Shown here piece after piece: positions 63,361 through 64,000 of a stretch of 64,000 nt of DNA. The notes under the pieces were generated by a model, which did not search any database, had not been told where the DNA came from, and saw only the letters and a program-made list of their open reading frames with translations. The DNA lies in NCBI GenBank assembly GCA_963730395.1, contig CAVSSK010000006.1:496001-560000 (forward strand), read 5' to 3'. Source of the DNA: Bog-473 sp963730395 (GTDB lineage: Bacteria; Actinomycetota; Acidimicrobiia; Acidimicrobiales; RAAP-2). Position numbers and translations under genes: made by a program. Numbering within the stretch: position 1 is the first letter of the stretch; every line of letters begins with the position of its first letter.

Positions 63361-64000
63361 ATGCGAGGAACGCGTGGGCGGACAGGGGAGCGGGCAACCC
63401 GGCGCGCCCTCGGTGTCGTCGTGGCCGCCACCCTCGGTGCTCTGGTGCTCGCCGGCTGCGCCCAGGGCACGGGGTCCGGCGGAGCGGCCGGCACGCTGAC
63501 GGTCTACAGCGGGCAGCACGTGCAGACGACGCAGGCCCTGGTGGCGGCGTTCGAACGTGAGAGCGGGATCTCCGTGAGCCTGCGCTCGGACGACGAGGAT
63601 GTGCTGGCCGACCAGATCGTCACCGAGGGCCCGCACTCGCCGGCAGACGTCATCTACACGGAGAACTCGCCGCCGCTGCAGTACCTGGCCTCGAAGGGCC
63701 TGCTGGCCCAGGTCGATCCGTCGACGCTGGCCTCCACGCCGTCGCGCTTCAACTCGCCGGACGGCAAGTGGGTCGGCGTGTCGGCCCGGGTGAGTGTGAT
63801 GGTCTACAACACGACGCTGCTCACGCGAGCCGAGCTCCCGAAGTCGGTGATGGAGCTGGCTGATCCCAAGTGGGCCGGCCGCATCGGCATTGCCGGAGGT
63901 GAGACGGACTTCCAACCGATCGTCACGAGCATCGCGCGGACCTACGGCGAGCCTGCCGCGCTGCGGTGGTTGGAGGCGGTCAAGGCGAACGCCGGGAGCC
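63361..64000 (+). CDS. Iron ABC transporter substrate-binding lipoprotein, 3'-truncated by the window edge
   Basis: The first 213 residues of a ferric-iron-binding periplasmic-type protein (FbpA/FutA family). A lipoprotein signal (LGALVLAGC, Cys about residue 33) is followed by LTVYSGQHVQTTQALVAAFERESGI, DVIYTENSPPLQYLASKGLL, GVSARVSVMVYNTTLL and ADPKWAGRIGI, typical of this family. GGAGAGG lies 12 nt before ATG 63361. The iron box upstream agrees with the role. The permease and ATPase genes probably follow beyond the window. Confidence 0.92.
   Translation, partial: MRGTRGRTGERATRRALGVVVAATLGALVLAGCAQGTGSGGAAGTLTVYSGQHVQTTQALVAAFERESGISVSLRSDDEDVLADQIVTEGPHSPADVIYTENSPPLQYLASKGLLAQVDPSTLASTPSRFNSPDGKWVGVSARVSVMVYNTTLLTRAELPKSVMELADPKWAGRIGIAGGETDFQPIVTSIARTYGEPAALRWLEAVKANAGS

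Overview
High-GC (about 70%) chromosomal DNA from an actinobacterium. A deep-branching member such as Acidimicrobiia is most likely. The evidence is a PriA lacking Walker motifs, the gcvH-garA-ftsR-DUF151 and DUF1844/infC-rpmI-rplT neighbourhoods, many GTG starts, actinobacterial-type rRNAs, and TANNNT -10 boxes placed 6-8 nt before start codons, as in leaderless transcripts. The lineage is inferred from gene content and order; no tree was built.

Layout. 1-9.5 kb: priA (5' end outside the window), def, fmt, a SAM methyltransferase, rpe, a two-gene phosphonate-type cassette (FAD oxidase plus PhnX-like hydrolase), then ribD-ribBA-ribH. 9.6-13.7 kb: a frameshifted phosphotransferase, a thioesterase, hisG, a cold-shock-like protein, and a divergent TetR/SRPBCC pair around a palindromic operator. 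13.2-19.8 kb: DUF1844 divergent from infC-rpmI-rplT-trmH-pheS-pheT; infC appears to start at ATC. 19.8-29.3 kb: a tandem GNAT protein and the complete arginine operon argCJBDFRGH behind an ArgR-type box. 29.6-31.7 kb: a WS/DGAT acyltransferase and a 3-methyladenine DNA glycosylase.

31.7-39.4 kb: one rrn operon (16S-23S-5S, no spacer tRNA) with promoter, processing stems and terminator. The 23S gene is interrupted by two group I introns, each carrying a LAGLIDADG homing endonuclease gene. They sit at the two positions occupied by the classical Chlamydomonas chloroplast introns (the I-CeuI site, L1923, and the I-CreI site, L2593), and each encoded enzyme resembles the matching endonuclease. This is the most striking feature of the window.

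39.4-64 kb: ltrA; a TPR protein and an L,D-transpeptidase, both broken by indels; class I aldolase; korAB (2-oxoacid:ferredoxin oxidoreductase); an SRPBCC protein; DUF1015; pgsA; a nucleotidyltransferase-phosphomannomutase fusion with a degenerate mutase half; gcvH-garA-ftsR-DUF151-DUF4232; acuI-like reductase divergent from an S9 peptidase; a GT87-like membrane protein; thiD divergent from thiG; and the start of an iron ABC transporter binding protein behind an IdeR/DtxR-type box.

Several normally essential or conserved genes (argG, korA, the sugar nucleotidyltransferase fusion, the S9 peptidase, the TPR protein, the L,D-transpeptidase) carry single-base frameshifts. I treat most of these as probable sequencing or assembly indels.
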